A stretch of DNA of 64,000 bases from Multifurca ochricompacta (GCA_022496185.1 WTXG01000048.1:144692-208691); one strand, 5' to 3'. Numbered from the stretch's first letter, positions 22,740 through 35,534 are shown. Made by a program: numbers and translations. The notes: generated by a model not told the origin, from the sequence alone.

Positions 22740-23752
22740 TCACCCTCCTTTCTGGCTCAAGCTGACCCAGCTAGAAATGCACACCATCATCATCCTGCAC
22801 CAAGTCCACATAGTCATCTGCCAGGTTCTGATCTCCCACAGTGTAAGTTTCATCTGCCGCACATTGATGTGTGTGTAAGAAGCCATATGGGCCACGTCAT
22901 CTGCACTGGGGGCACATGTTGTAGACCAGGCAATCAAGCTCATGATGTCCCACATTGTGACACAGACACTTGCTGCACCACCCCAAGGGGCTGACAATCA
23001 TGGGAGTGATGCCTAAACGGCGGAATATGCAAAATCGACTCCAGTGTAGATTGCTCTGGCAGTGGTGGCACCATTTGTGATTGAGAGGGCAGTTCCAGCT
23101 AATGTGGTACTTGCTGTCACATTGCCAGCAGGTCTCTCCACAGGGATTCTCATGCATACATGGCATTTTGAGTTGGTTCGGCAGCAGTGTTGGTGCTGCT
23201 CCTAGTGACCATGGTGGGAGGGGTCATGCATAAGTATCTGTGTACCTTTTGGTGATGGTCTGATACACATCCCCTATCTCCAACCTCTTCCAGATCTCTG
23301 TTAATTCCTGCTCTACCTGGAACATCCCCCTCATGAGCCTTGTCATTTGCTTGGCATATTCTTTGTACTGGGTATTGAGTGTGGTACGTAGTGTAAGGGT
23401 CTTCCACAGTCTCATTACCTTGGCTTTGAGACGCAGAAGACGCATGTCATTCAACACTTTGTCGATTGTGAATGCTCTGGGGTTGTCAGCTGCAAGGTGT
23501 CCCAGTTGTTCGTCACTCATCGTGTGGTGAAGATGCCCTGTGTATTGTTCTTCCAGATAAACTGGAGCCCCATAGACGGGCCCATCCTTCTTCATACATC
23601 CTGTGACATCCATTCCTCTGTTGGTGTAGAATATGTACTTAGCTATGGCCTTCTCTCCATTGGCCATGGTGATCTCGAGTGGGAAGTACATGGAGGAATT
23701 TGGGTTATTAGTGAAGAAGGGGAACTCAGGGACATTGCTGTCCTGATCCATG
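22740..23752 (-). pseudogene. G1-B ORF3 remnant
   Basis: The C-terminal three quarters of ORF3, with clusters such as CWQCDSKYHISWNC and PNSSMYFPLEIT recognisable. It is cut at 23752 by a Copia LTR so the N-terminus is missing, and it has frame changes near 22900 and 23200. Confidence 0.8.
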
Positions 23753-24251
23753 TGTTGAACACAGAATATGTTCGGTGATGCTTCAGGCATCAGGTGATTA
23801 GATTAGCTACTTGTAGATTAGATTAGATACCGGAGTTTTGGACTTTTTACATTATCATTATTACTTTCTTTCTCACATTCTGCAGTAGCTGACTGATGTA
23901 CCATGTAACATGTGATTTCTGTAATGGCCAATGGCCTTTCTCCCTCATGTTTATTGTTTGGACTTTGTCCAGCACTTGTGGACTTATTCCCAGTGCACAG
24001 ACCATCCCTAGAATTGTATATAAGGGTGTCTGTTTCGCCTCTTACACTTCAGAGTTTCCTTCACATCTGAAGTGTAAGTGCCTTCTACATTACTTCCTAC
24101 TTATACCTTTGACTAACAGCTCTCTGTAGTCTAACTTGTCTTCTAGGTTAGTAGTATAGTAATAGAGTTTCCTTCACATCTGAAGTTCTAACTTGTCTTC
24201 TAGTCCAACTAACCTTACAGTCAGTATGCTGTGCCTCATGCCTGTTCAACA
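23753..24251 (+). repeat. Copia-family LTR joining ORF3 to gag in G1-B
   Basis: 499 bp, TGTTGAAC...GTTCAACA, with a TATA-like TATATAAGG near 24018. Flanking 5-mers are CCATG and GTAAC, so there is no target duplication. The left flank is ORF3 and the right flank is the start of the protease region. Confidence 0.85.
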
Positions 24252-24803
24252 GTAACATGGAGTGCTCGTGCCCAGGCCAATGGGTTTGAGCCTAACAAAA
24301 ATCCTTTGCAAATGCTTTCTCAACCAGGAGAGCATGGACTTCTTCACTCTCCTTCATCATATTAGCCCATATGTCTTGGGCTTTCTCTTCTTTGGACCGC
24401 TTGTCCACAGTAGGCAGGTTATTCTGGGCAGGGGCTGCTGGTGCTGTAGTTGCTTCCACAATGTGTGCTCCCTTCTTGGGACAATCTCTGGACATATGCC
24501 CCTGTGCTTTGCATCAAAAGCATTGTCCTTCTTTCATCAATGTCTGCTGCTCATCTTCTGTCAGTGTAGCCCTGGCCCAAGTCCTATTTGCAGAGGTATC
24601 CATGGCATTTGGATCCCTTTGTACATGCTGGTTATGGGATGCAGGCTTGACCCCAAACACTGCCTTCCACTGGTCTCAGGTTTTTCCCTTCTTGGTGTTG
24701 ACTCCAAAGCATGTCTGGAAGTTGAGATAATCCTGCTGCTGTCATTGAGCAGCATTAACCCATTCATCCCAGTCCTGGGGGTGATGGAACTGGATGATGT
24801 TTT
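24252..24803 (-). pseudogene. G1-B gag C-terminal fragment
   Basis: Matches the gag end of the other copies (MSRDCPKKG, then VEKAFAKDFC) on the minus strand. The knuckle region has a stop near 24515. Interrupted at 24804 by an inverted Copia LTR. Confidence 0.75.
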
Positions 24804-25315
24804 TGTCAAACAATCATGCTGCTGGTTATACTGACTGTGGTTAGTAGCAGTTAGGCTAAAGAAAGACAAGTACTTCAGAGGTTAGAAGAACTCTATATTA
24901 CTATCTACACACCTAAAGAAAGACAAGTCTAATATAATAGGTTAGTCTATAGGTAGTGAGAGAGTAGAGTAACAGGAACTTACACTTCAGAGGTTAGAAG
25001 AACTCTGAAGTGAAAGGGACAAAACAGACACCCTTATATACCCATGGGGGCCAGGGGAAATGGTCTGTGCACACTGGGAATAAGTCCACAAGTGCTGGAC
25101 AATAAACAGAGAGGGATAAAGGCCATTGGCCAAAGAGATATCACATGCCTACTGCGCATTACTAAGTCCATCACTAATCAGCTGAGTAAGGTGAGAAAGA
25201 AATGTAATAAAGATAACATAAAAAGTCCGATACTCCGGAATCTAATCTAATCTAATCTACAGCTGAAGCGAACCTTAGATGCCTGAAGCATCTCCAGACA
25301 CATCCTGTGTCAACA
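24804..25315 (-). repeat. Solo Copia LTR, inverted
   Basis: 512 bp, TGTCAAAC...GTCAACA, in reverse orientation relative to the LTR at 23753. Precise 5-bp duplication GTTTT at 24799-24803 and 25316-25320. No internal region, so it arose by LTR-LTR recombination. Confidence 0.88.
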
Positions 25316-26345
25316 GTTTTTGACCAGCAGGTTGGGCAACCCTTGTGAGAAGAGATCTAATGTTGCCTCTTTGTCTGTGTCATACCCAGCTCTATTGGCC
25401 AGGCTTCTAAACTTGGCGACATATGCATCCAGTTCTCCCTTCTCCATTCTGAGGGATTTCAACTCTTGGGCTGCTTTTTGCTTTGCCTGTCCATCAGTGA
25501 AGGCATCTTTGAATCGCTGGGCAATGGTCTCCCAGAGGCCTTCACTCATGGTTCGGTGCCCACTCTCAACTTGTTCATTCAGCCACTCCAGCTGTTCCAT
25601 CATCCAGTCATCCACTGCATCCCCTCAGATCAGAGAGAGGAATAGATTAGTGCATTGGAATGGATTGATAATTTGGGGAACATCATGATTGAAGTTTTTG
25701 AAGGTTGTAAACTCCAACATGAACTTTTTACTTTGTGACCAATCCCTGGTAAACATCTGAGGTAGCACTCCTGACAGACATCCCGAAGGAGGAGGAATGT
25801 TTGGCAGTGCAGCTGTGGGGGCTGGTGGGATGGGGTCAGGGAGTTGGGCAGCAATGGTCGACATGTTCTGATGGAGTGGGGTGATAGTATTTGTAGATTG
25901 TATCGATATCTGGGGAGTTGTCAAAGCAGGGGCTCTGATTGTGACAACTTCAGGTGCAACTGGAAACATAATCGCTGCTAATGCTGGTGCATCTTCACTA
26001 TGTTCTTCTATGTACTCTTCTGGTTCAGAGTCCGTGACAATGGCTGGGGGGTTTTCCCTCCACAGCCCTAGTCCAAATTTGGGTGGGGCAGGTCCTGTAG
26101 TGACCCAAGAGTGTCAGCTGTCTGAGTATTGGATACGATACCAAACTCTTTTCTCATTGTCGTATTCTACCAGTTGGTATCTTCTGTTGTAATAGACATA
26201 GTATCCAAACTCGGACTCAAAATCTTTCCAGGCAGCAGAGCCAAGTACTTGCTGTGAAAGATTATTCTCTTCTCTATGTTCAATGGGTTCTTCTCAAAAG
26301 AGGGTCTGACTGTGGCTGGAAGCCACTGTGAGAGACTCGACTTGA
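25316..26345 (-). pseudogene. G1-B gag N-terminal and middle fragments
   Basis: Capsid core and N-terminal part read in two or three frames (MEKGELDAYVAKFRSLANRA; PPSGCLSGVLPQMFT). Ends next to the right LTR, and the self-primer complement GACTCGACTT (26335-26344) is retained. Confidence 0.8.
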
Positions 26346-26936
26346 TGTTACATCCAGTGTGGGATGTTCTGCATGACATGTGCTTCAGTGTATGCAAGAA
26401 TCAGGAAAGGACCATCAATAGGTCCCTTGGAGGAGACAGGAAGAGTCAAAGTCCCAGAGGCTGAATGCTCTTGAGACAATGTTAAGTGGAGAGGTGTCAG
26501 AAACACCAAGATGACTAGTTCTGAAGTTCAAGGGACTTGTCCAGAAGACAAACACTGATGTATTCAATAAGTCGAGTCTGAGGCTTACAATGTAGCTACA
26601 GTGGGACTTATATATGTAATCAGATGGGCATCTATACATAAGAGATATGTAATCAAGTGGGTCCAAATATCCAGAAGCGGATGGTGTAAAGCCTGGCTTC
26701 TGATAGGGGATTAAGTAAGTGTCCAGTCTTAGAGATAGGGAGATAAGAGATAGGGAGAAGCATAAACAAAGATATACACTGAGTCAACAAGTACAAAGTC
26801 AGTCATGGGGAAGGGAGTAGGGCATGTGATGGATCCCAGGACAGAGACATGATCAGGAAGTGAAGAGTGGGTGGAAGGGATGGGTTCACATTAGGTAAAG
26901 TGAAGAAAAGAGGGGTACTTGGCAAGGGTTGTAACA
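26346..26936 (-). repeat. 5' LTR of G1-B
   Basis: 591 bp, TGTTACATCC...GTTGTAACA, a CpG-depleted version of the G1 LTR. Confidence 0.85.
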
Positions 26937-27519
26937 TCTCATTAAAACTCCCAGTACATGCTCCCCCAGCAATGTCCTATCACTCAACAATCCATCATGT
27001 CTTTCATCACTGCCAACACTGCTGTCAATGCTTTCACCTCTTCCCATGTAGTTGTTGAAGCCTTCCCCTCTGCCCATCCATCCACACACCCTTCCTCTCC
27101 TATTGACTATGAGGCTGCTGAAGCGCGGACCAAGAATCAATCCCCCAACCCCAACAATGACTTCACCCACTCCAAAGAACCCCACCTGAATGACCTGCTC
27201 GGTATGGAACAGGACAATGAAGTGCCAGAATTCCCATTCTTCTACAACAACCCAAATTCCTCCATGTACTTCCCACTTGAGATCACCATGGCCAATGGAG
27301 ACAAGGTCATCGCAAAATACATCTTCTATACTAATGGAGGGATGGATGTCGCAGGTTGTATGAAGAAGGATGGCCCAGTCTATGGGGCACCAGTATATTT
27401 AGAAGAGAGACACACGGGTCATCTCCACCACATGATGAGTGACAAACAGCTTGGACACCTAGCCACTGATGACACCCGAGCCTTTGCCATTGATGAAGTG
27501 TTGAATGATATGTGTCTTC
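26937..27519 (+). pseudogene. G1 ORF3 N-terminal fragment on the plus strand
   Basis: The ATG near 26998 opens a G1 ORF3 (MSFITANTAVNAF, SSMYFPLEIT, GPVYGAPVYLEER), uninterrupted until the Copia 5' LTR cuts it at 27520. It comes from a further G1 copy in the opposite orientation, into which G1-B and the Copia element inserted. Confidence 0.8.
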
Positions 27520-28013
27520 TGTTGAACACAGAAGATGTTTGGTGATGCTTCAGGCATCAGGTGATTAGATTAGCTACTTTGCAGATTAGATTAGATACCG
27601 GAGTTTCGGACTATTTACATTATCATTATTACTTTCTTTCTCACATTCCGCAGTAGCTGACTGATACACCATGTAACATGTGATTTCTGTAGTAGCCAAT
27701 GGCTTTTCTCCCTCATGTTTATTGTTTGGACTTTGTCCAGCACTTGTGGATTTATTCCCAGTGCACAGACCATCCCTTGAACAGTATATAAGGGTGTCTG
27801 TTTTGTCCTCTACACTTCAGAGTTTTCTTCACCTCTGAAGTGTAAGTCCCAATCTCTTACTTACTACCTTACCTTTGACTAACCGTCTCATGTAGATAAC
27901 TTGTCTTTCTAGGTGTGTAGTATAGTATAATAGAGTTTTCTTCACCTCTGAAGTATAACTTGTCTTTCTAGCTTAACCTGCTAACTTACCACAGTCAGTA
28001 TGCTGTGCCTCAT
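27520..28013 (+). repeat. Copia 5' LTR, left part (rest at 35511-35522)
   Basis: Same family as the LTRs at 23753, 24804 and 49534; it has TATATAAGG near 27786. Interrupted 12 bp before its end by G1-C, whose duplication CTCAT is at 28009-28013 and 35506-35510. The missing end (GCCTGTTTTACA) resumes at 35511. Confidence 0.88.
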
Positions 28014-28607
28014 TGTTATGTCCAGTGCGGGACGTTCCACACGACTTGTGTGACAGCATTTGTTCGTTATCAGGTAAGGAGTCAATAGGGCTCCTTGGAG
28101 TGTGTTATGGAAGAGTCAAAGTCAAAGAGGCTGTACTCTAAGACAATGTTGAGCAGAAAGTACCAGAAGTACTTGGTGAGATGGTTGAGTCAAAGCTTTC
28201 AAAGGGAAGTCCAGAAGACAAGCACCGATGTATTCAATAAGTCGAGTCTGAGGTCTACAATGTAGTTACAGTGGACTTATATACGTAATCAAATGAGTGT
28301 CTAAAGATAAGATATCGTTGAGTCATGTGGGCCCGAATATACGAAAGCGGAGGGTGTAAAGCCTGGCTTCTGATAGGGAATTAAGTAAGTGTCTGGTCGT
28401 AAAGATAAGAGATAAGAGATAACGGATAAAGGGTCAATCATGAGCAAAGTAACATAAACAACGACAAAGCTGATCACGGGGAGGGAAGCAGGGCATGTGA
28501 CGGGTCCCAGGAAGGGGATATGATCAGGAAATGTAAGGTAGGGGGACAGGTAGGGTCATCACTGGGGATCGTGAAGAAAAATGGGTTGCTAGGCAGGGGT
28601 CATAACA
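28014..28607 (-). repeat. 3' LTR of G1-C
   Basis: 594 bp, TGTTATGTCC...CATAACA. Flanked on the minus strand by the purine tract AAGAGGGGGTGA. Confidence 0.9.
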
Positions 28608-28638
28608 TCACCCCCTCTTCTGGCTCTAGCTGACCCAG

Positions 28639-29844
28639 CTAGAAACAACTTGTACCATCATCATCCTGCACCAGGTCCAAGTAATCGTCAGCTACATTAC
28701 GATCATCCATGGTGTAATTCTCCTTGTCTTCATCCTGGGGACACCTATGTGTGCAGAGGAAACCATAAGGGCCACGCTGCCCACACAAGTGACAGAGGTC
28801 GTGGATGGGGCAGTCCAGCTCGCGATGTCCTGCATTGTGACACAGGCACTTGCTGCACCAGCCGGACAGGTTGATGATTGTCGGGGGGACACCTACACGG
28901 TGGAAAATGCAGAACCGGCTCCAGTGCAGGTTGCTGCGACAGTGGCGACACCACTTGCGGTTGAGGGGACAGTTCCAGCTGATATGGTACTTACTGTCAC
29001 ACTGCCAGCATGTTTCTCCACAGGGATTCTCGTGCATCCGCGGCATCTCGAACCGATTGGGCAACAACCTTGGTGCAGCTCCTAACGATCGTGGAGGGAG
29101 AGGTCGTGCGTATGTGTCAGCATACCTCTTGGCGATGGTCTGGTATGCATCCCCTGTTTCCAACCTTTTCCGGATCTCTACCAACTCCTGCTCAACCTGG
29201 AACATCCCGCTGGTCAATCTCGTCATCATCTTCGCATGTTCCTTGTATTGCTTGTTGAGTGTCGTGCGCAGCGTCAGGTTCTTCCGCAGCCTCATTACTT
29301 CGGCTTTGAGGCGCGGGAGGTGCATGTCGTTCAGTACTTTGTCGATCGCAAAGGCGCGGGAATCTTCCGCGGCCAAATGCCCCAACTGCTCGTCGCTCAT
29401 CGTGTGATGTAGTCATCCTGTATAGCGTTCTTCCAAGTAGACTGGGGCCCCATAGACGGGACCATTCTTCTTCATGCACCCTGTGACATCCATTCCTCCA
29501 TTGGTATAGAAGATGTACTTAGCTATAGCCTTGGTGCCATCCACCATGGTGATCTCAAGCGGGAAGTACATTGATGAGTTCGGGTTGTTGGCGAAGAATG
29601 GGAACTCGGGGACTTCATCATCCATCTCCATGCCTACCAAATCATTTGGGTGTGGCTCTTTGCAGTGTTCAAAGTCGTCATTAGGGTTGGGTGATTGGTT
29701 CTTAACACGTTCTTCCGCAGCTTCATAGTCGATGGGAGAGGAGGGACGAGTGGAGGGGTGAGCGGAAGGGAAGGCTTCCACAACCACAGTAGTGGCAGTG
29801 AAGGCGTTGATGGCAGCAGAGGCAGCGATGGAGGAAGAAGACAT
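28639..29844 (-). pseudogene. G1-C ORF3, one stop
   Basis: About 400 codons from the ATG at 29844. A single TGA at 29415-29413 lies within VYLEERYTG-LHHTMSD, where copies A and D have an Arg codon. All four Cys/His clusters are kept (CWQCDSKYHISWNC, CRHCRSNLHWSRFC). Otherwise colinear with copy A. Confidence 0.85.
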
Positions 29845-29929
29845 GTTGGTGTGTAGTTAGGACATTGCTGGTGAAGCGTTGTTCTGGGGGGAAAGTTGGG
29901 AGTCTGCCTTTCTTTTAACTGTTTTTGGG

Positions 29930-32900
29930 CGCCTGGGGATGTCGTAAATGGAACTCCGTGATCAGGTCCGGGGCAAGATATCCCCGGCTGGTTCCCACGA
30001 GTTGTCAGAGTCTGGGAAACCCTTCCACTTGATCAGGTAATACAGCTTGCGCCCTCGGCCCTGTTGCTTTGAGTCTAGAACGTGTTCTACTTCCCACTCC
30101 TCTTCTCTGTCGATAAGGTCAGGTGGGGGTCTCGGGAAGTTCTCCCCATGAATAGAGGTTTCCTTATATGGGGTCAGGAGTTTGGCGTGGAAGACGGGAT
30201 GGATCTTCCATTTCGGCGGCAATTGCAGTTCATATGATACATCTGACAGCTTCCTTGTGATCTGGAAGGGCCCATGACGTCGGGGCGCTAGTTTGGCTGA
30301 GGGATGTGACGTATGAATGTTTTTTCCCTTGAGCCACACCCAGTCATTGGTCTGATAAGGTGTGAAAGTACTTGGTTGTGCGGTCAGGAGTTGCTGTGCC
30401 TTTGCCAGGTTGTTATTGGCCAATTGTTGTAACTCTTCCCATTGGCTTATCCGTTGGGTTACTGAAGGGACTTTAGTGGGCTTATCTGTCCACGTGGTGC
30501 ACGGGGTGCAGCCCATGATAAGGGAGAAGGGGGTGGCCTTTGTGGTGCCATTGGGCCATGAGTTGTGAGCAAACTCCGCAGTTGATAGCCATTCTGCCCA
30601 GTCATCTTGTCTGCTGTTGCACCAGAACTGAAGGTACTGTTCCAGCCATTGATTTGTCTGCTCAGACTGTCCGTCCGTTTGTGGATGGTAAGCTGTGGAG
30701 ATATTTTGCGCGATGTCTAACATTTTGCACAGGGCTCTGGCAAATGTTGACATGAACCTGGTGTCACAGTCAGATATGATCTTCTTGGGGAGTCCATAAT
30801 GGCGGTATACATGATTCAGGTATAACTTTGCCACTCCTTCGGCTGTGATGGTCTCGTTGCAGGGAATGAACAGGGCTGCTTTGGAGCAATCGTGGTCAGT
30901 GATTGTGAGGATGGTGTTGAAGCCCTGTGATTTGGGTAGTTTGACAATAAAATCCATGGCAATGGTCTGAAAGGGGGTCGACGCAATGGGAGCGATGGGG
31001 TGTATTGGTGGGACTCTCGGGTGTGTGTTAACCTTGTTTGCCTGACACGCTGCGCATCCTTGCACATAACTCTCGACGTCCTTTTTCATGTTGGGCCACC
31101 AATAGTCTCTTTTGGCCAGGGCATAGGTGTTATGAATGCTGGGGTGTCCTGCAGAGGGAAGGTGTGGTGAAAATGGATCACCCCCCTCTTAATGTTGTCG
31201 CCACTGGTGACAACCAGTCGATCGCTGTCTTTCCACCAAAGGCTGTTGACCTCTTTTAAGTTGTGTGCATTGGCCCATGAATGGCACAGTTCTTGGTTCA
31301 TATTTTGGGACACCTGTGCCCATAGGTCCATATCGTGGAGGCTGACCACAGCAGTTTTTGCAAACACTTCCTCCGGGAGGACAGTGATGTCATTATTGTC
31401 ATCCTCGCCTGTGTGCATGTCTGGTCTGCGTGACAGTGCATCCGCTCTGGTGTTTTGGCTTCCAGCAATGTGTTTCAGGGTGAAGTTATATTCTTCCAAC
31501 TCCAGGACTTCTCGTGCCACTCGTCGACTGATTTTATGGGGTTCCTTCCAATACAATAAGTTGGAATGGTCAGTGTGGATGATGGTCTTATGTGGGGTCC
31601 CGGCCAGGTAAGGTCGCCAGTGTCGCAATGCCTTGACTATGGCTAGGAGTTCCCTATCCCAGATGTCATAATTCCGCTCGGCTGGGGAGAAGGTCTCAGA
31701 GTAGTACGCCACTGGGTGAAGTACTTGTGTGGCATCTCTCTGGTATAATACAGCTCCGTTTGCAAAGTGAGAGGCGTCTACCTCCAATTTGAAAGGATGA
31801 CGCAGATCTGGTTGGATGAGTACAGGCTCGGAGCCGACTAGGTCCCTGATCTGTTCAAATGCTTGTTGTTGTGTTGAACTCCAATGCCATGGCACGTCCT
31901 TTTTCAAGAGATCGTTCAGTGGTCGTGCGATGCCTGAGAATCCCTTGACAAAGTGTTGGTAGAAGTTACAGAACCCAATGAATGACTGGACGTCTTTGAC
32001 ACAGGTCAGTACTGGCCACTCCCAGATCCCCTGTACTTTAACAGGATCCATGCGCACTTGTCCTCTTTCTAAGATGACTCCTAGGTACTCAACACTTCGT
32101 TGCTCAAAGGAGCACTTGGCAGGTTTGAGGTACAGGTCGTGTTCTTGGAGTATATCTAATACCTGATGCACACGGTTTTGGTGGTGATCTAGGTTGTCTG
32201 GGGTGGCCACCAATATGTCGTCCATATAGACCACTACTTCTCCAGTAAGAATGAGATCACGGAAGATGTGGTTCATCATGGCCTGGAACGTTGCCGGTGA
32301 ATTTGTAAGGCCAAAGAACATGACATTCGGTTCAAACAATCCTTGATTTGTTTTGAATGCCGCTTTACACTGATCACCTTCCTTGATCTGGACATTATTG
32401 TATCCCCACCGCACGTCCATCTTTGAGAAGAGGGACTTATCCCTCATGGTGTCTATGAGTTTGGAGATGAGCGGCAGGGGGTAGGCATTCTTCACGGTAT
32501 GAGTGTTAATTCGTCAATAATCCTGGACTGGCCGCAGCTTACTGTCCTTCTTCTTGATGAAGAAGAAGGGCGAGGTGTACTGCGACTTGGATGGGCAAAT
32601 GTATCCTTTCGCCAAATGTTCTTCGAGGAACTCCATCAATGCCACCTGCTCGGACTGGATAATGGATAGATTTTGCAATCGATTGCTGCTGGGTGTATCG
32701 GGGAGCAGGTCTATGGCGTGATCCCAGGGTCGAGAGGGTGGAAATTGCTGTGACTCTCTTCTGAGAATACCCTCCAATGTCGGTGGTAGGCGTGCGGTAC
32801 TATGTCATCATAAGTCTTCTCTGTCTGCCCCTGTTCACCTTCTGTGCTAATTCTGAAGCCTTCGTGGCATAACAGTGACCTAGGTCTTCGTCACTGGCAT

Positions 32901-33444
32901 CTGCAACTTTCACCGTTCGATGTCTGACCATATAATTGTAGCCTATCGACGTAATGATGGTGGGGTATGAATCTTTATCCATTGTCGCATCGGCCCAATT
33001 GATCCGGGGTTCGAATGCAGCAAGCCATGGATACCCCAAAATAAGGTCTTCATCCCCTAAGTCGGTAATTAGAAAGCGAATGACTTTTGTTATTTCCCCA
33101 ACTTGGACGTTTAGGTCGGTATAATGCGTGATCTTTCCAGCATGGTTGGCAGTTCCATCAATATTCCAGATGTTTTTCTCTTGGGGAAGAGCCTGCATCC
33201 CCAGCCCCAAGGTTTTAATCATTCTTGGACTGATAAAGTTGTCGGTGGCTCCAGAGTCCACTAAGATGTCTTGGTTGGCCATCCTCTGTGTAGTCTCGAA
33301 ATGTACTGGTATTTTTAATGATTTGAATTGACTAGTATACACAGAGGTAACATGGAGTGCTCTTGCCCAGGCCGATGGGGTAGAGCTTATCAAAATCCTT
33401 CTTTGCAAATGCCTTCTCCACAAGGATGGCTCACACTTCCTCAC
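29930..33444 (-). pseudogene. G1-C pol (PR-RT-RH-INT-chromodomain), broken
   Basis: Protease DSGATDNF near 33264-33241, RT YMDDI near 32233-32219, integrase CAACQANK near 31060-31035, chromodomain WEVEHVLDS near 30110-30000. Frames change near 32790, 32510 and 31090, and the chromodomain end is frameshifted near 29970. The protein is otherwise very close to copy A. Confidence 0.88.
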
Positions 33445-34896
33445 TTTCCTTCATCATGTTTGCCCATATGTCTTGGGCCTTTTCTTCCTTGGTCCGCTTG
33501 TCTACAGCCGGTGGGTTATTATTGATGGGGGCTGTCGGTGTAGCATTTGCCACTGCAACTCATACTCCCTTCTTCAGACAGTCTCGGGACATATGCCCCT
33601 GCCCTTTACAGTGGAAACACCATCCTTCTTTCATCAATGTCTGCCGTTCGTCTTCAGTGAGCGTGGCTCTTGCCCTGACTCTGTCTGCTGAGGTATCCAT
33701 AGCATTGGGATCCCTCTGAGTAGTGTGCGCTGGTTTGACTCCAAACGCGGCCTTCCACTGTTCTCGAGTCTTTCCTTTCTTGGTGTCAACTCCAAATCAT
33801 GTCTGGAAGTCAAGATAGTCTTGCTGCTGTTGTCGAGCAGCATCAACCCACTCGTCCCAATCATGAGGGTGATGAAACTGAATGATGTTTTTGACAAGTG
33901 GGTTTGGCAGTCCTTGGGAAAAGAGGTCCAAGGTCGCTTCTTCATCCGTATCATAGCCTGCCCGGTTCGCCAGGCTCCGGAATTTTGCCACATAGGCATC
34001 GAGTTCTCCCTTTTCCATTTGCAGGGACTTTAATTCCCTGGCTGCTTTCTGTTTTGCCTGTCCATCAGTAAAGGCGTCTTTGAATCTCTGGGCTATGGTC
34101 TCCCAGAGGCCTTCACTGGTGGTTCGGCGGCCACTCTCTACCTGCTTGTTCAACCACTGAGCTGTTCCATTGTCCAATCATCGATGGCGTCACCCCTGAT
34201 GAGGGAAGAAAGAGGTTTGGCCACTGGAAGGGATTGATGATTTGGGCAACATCGTGGTTGAAGTTCTTAAATGTGGTAAACTCCAGCATGAACTTCTTAC
34301 TTTGGGAGCGATCTCCCGTGAAGGTCTGGGGCAAGATCCCGAAAGACGTCCCGATGGAGGAGGGATATTCGGGACAGCGGGCAGTGGGGGAGGAGGAGGA
34401 ACGGGGTCAGGGAGTTGGGCAGCAATGGTGGACATGTTCTGGATGGAATGGGGTAACAGTGTCTGAGATTGTATCGATATCTGAGGAGTTGTCAAAGCAG
34501 GGGCTCTGATCGTGACAACTGCTGGTGCAACCAGGGGTGTAGGCAATGCTAATACTGGTGCGTCTTGCTATTCTCTTCGACGTATTCTTCTGGTTCTGAG
34601 TCGGTGATGATCGCGGGTGGTTCTCTCTCCAAGGTCTGAGACCGAATTCTGGTGGAGCAGGAGCAGTAGTAACCCACGAGTGTCTGCTATCCGAGTATCA
34701 GATACGATACAAACTCTTTTTTTCGTCGTCGTATTCTAACCGTTGGTATCTTCGTCGTGATAGACATAGTATCCAAACTCGGTTCAAAGTCTTTCCAGAC
34801 GGCAGAGCCAAGTGTCTGTTGTGAAAGATTATTCTCGTCTCTGCGTTCGATGAGCTCTTCTTTGAACAGGGTCTGACTGCGGCTGGATGAAGCCAC
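33390..34896 (-). pseudogene. G1-C gag, several frameshifts
   Basis: Starts at GTG 34896 in the same context as copies A and D. Capsid and knuckle segments are recognisable, but the frame shifts near 34780, 34330, 34150 and 33800. The slippery heptamer seen in A and D is altered here. Confidence 0.8.
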
Positions 34897-34918
34897 GTTG
34901 GGAGGAGACTCGACTTGA

Positions 34919-35505
34919 TGTTACGTCCGGTGCGGGACGTTCCACACGACTTGTGTGACAGCATTCGTTCGTTATCAGGTAAGGAGCAATAGGGCTCCTT
35001 GGAGTGTGTTATGAAGAGTCAAAGTCAAAGAGGCTGTACTCTAAGACAATGTTGAGCGGAAAGTACCAGAAGTACTTGGTGAGATGGTCGAGTCAAAGCT
35101 TTCAAAGGGAAGTCCAGAAGACAAGCACCGATGTATTCAATAAGTCGAGTCTGAGGTCTACAATGTAGTTACAGTGGACTTATATACGTAATCAATGAGT
35201 GTCTAAAGATAAGATATCGTGAGTCATGTGGGCCCGAATATACGAAAGCGGAGGGCGTAAAAGCCTGGCTTCTGATAGGGAATTAAGTAAGTGTCCGGTT
35301 GTAAAGATAAGAGATAAGAGATAATGGATAAAGGGCAATCATGAGCAAAGTAACATAAACAAGACAAAGCCGATCATGGGGAGGGAAGCAGGGCATGTGA
35401 TGGGTCCCAGGAAGGGGATATGATCAGGAAATGTAAGGTAGGGGGACGGGTAGGGTTCACTGGGGATCATGAAGAAAAATGGGTTGCTAGGCAGGGGTCG
35501 TAACA
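34919..35505 (-). repeat. 5' LTR of G1-C
   Basis: 587 bp. Retains TATATAAG and AGACTCGACTT 34 nt apart on the minus strand, and the complementary PBS GAGACTCGACTT just outside the LTR (34906-34917). Confidence 0.9.
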
Positions 35506-35522
35506 CTCATGCCTGTTTTACA

Positions 35523-35534
35523 GGTTATGGGCCC
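35523..35534 (+). promoter_or_regulatory. Copia PBS, half-tRNA initiator-Met type
   Basis: GGTTATGGGCCC starts directly after the LTR terminus TGTTTTACA. It complements the anticodon arm of initiator tRNA-Met (loop contains CAU), as in Drosophila copia, where a cleaved tRNA half primes reverse transcription. Confidence 0.75.

Larger units (their letters stand above)
20515..26936 (-). mobile_element. Gypsy G1 copy B, pol deleted and carrying nested insertions
   Basis: Left LTR (20515-20725 plus 22363-22739) and right LTR (26346-26936) flank an ORF3 remnant and gag fragments; no RT or integrase remains. TCTCAT occurs within 3 bases of both outer boundaries and probably contains the target duplication. 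It is interrupted by a hAT-like element, a Copia LTR and an inverted Copia LTR. Many CG dinucleotides of the other copies are TG or CA here. Confidence 0.88.
28014..35505 (-). mobile_element. Ty3/Gypsy chromovirus G1 copy C, 7492 bp
   Basis: LTRs 28014-28607 and 34919-35505, target duplication CTCAT. Complete gene order (gag, PR, RT, RNase H, INT, chromodomain, ORF3) on the minus strand, but each gene has frameshifts or stops. Inserted in the Copia 5' LTR. Confidence 0.93.

Noticed and set aside
23896..24834. Plus-strand open frames around the Copia LTR in G1-B
   Set aside because: They run through LTR sequence and antisense gag, with no independent support.
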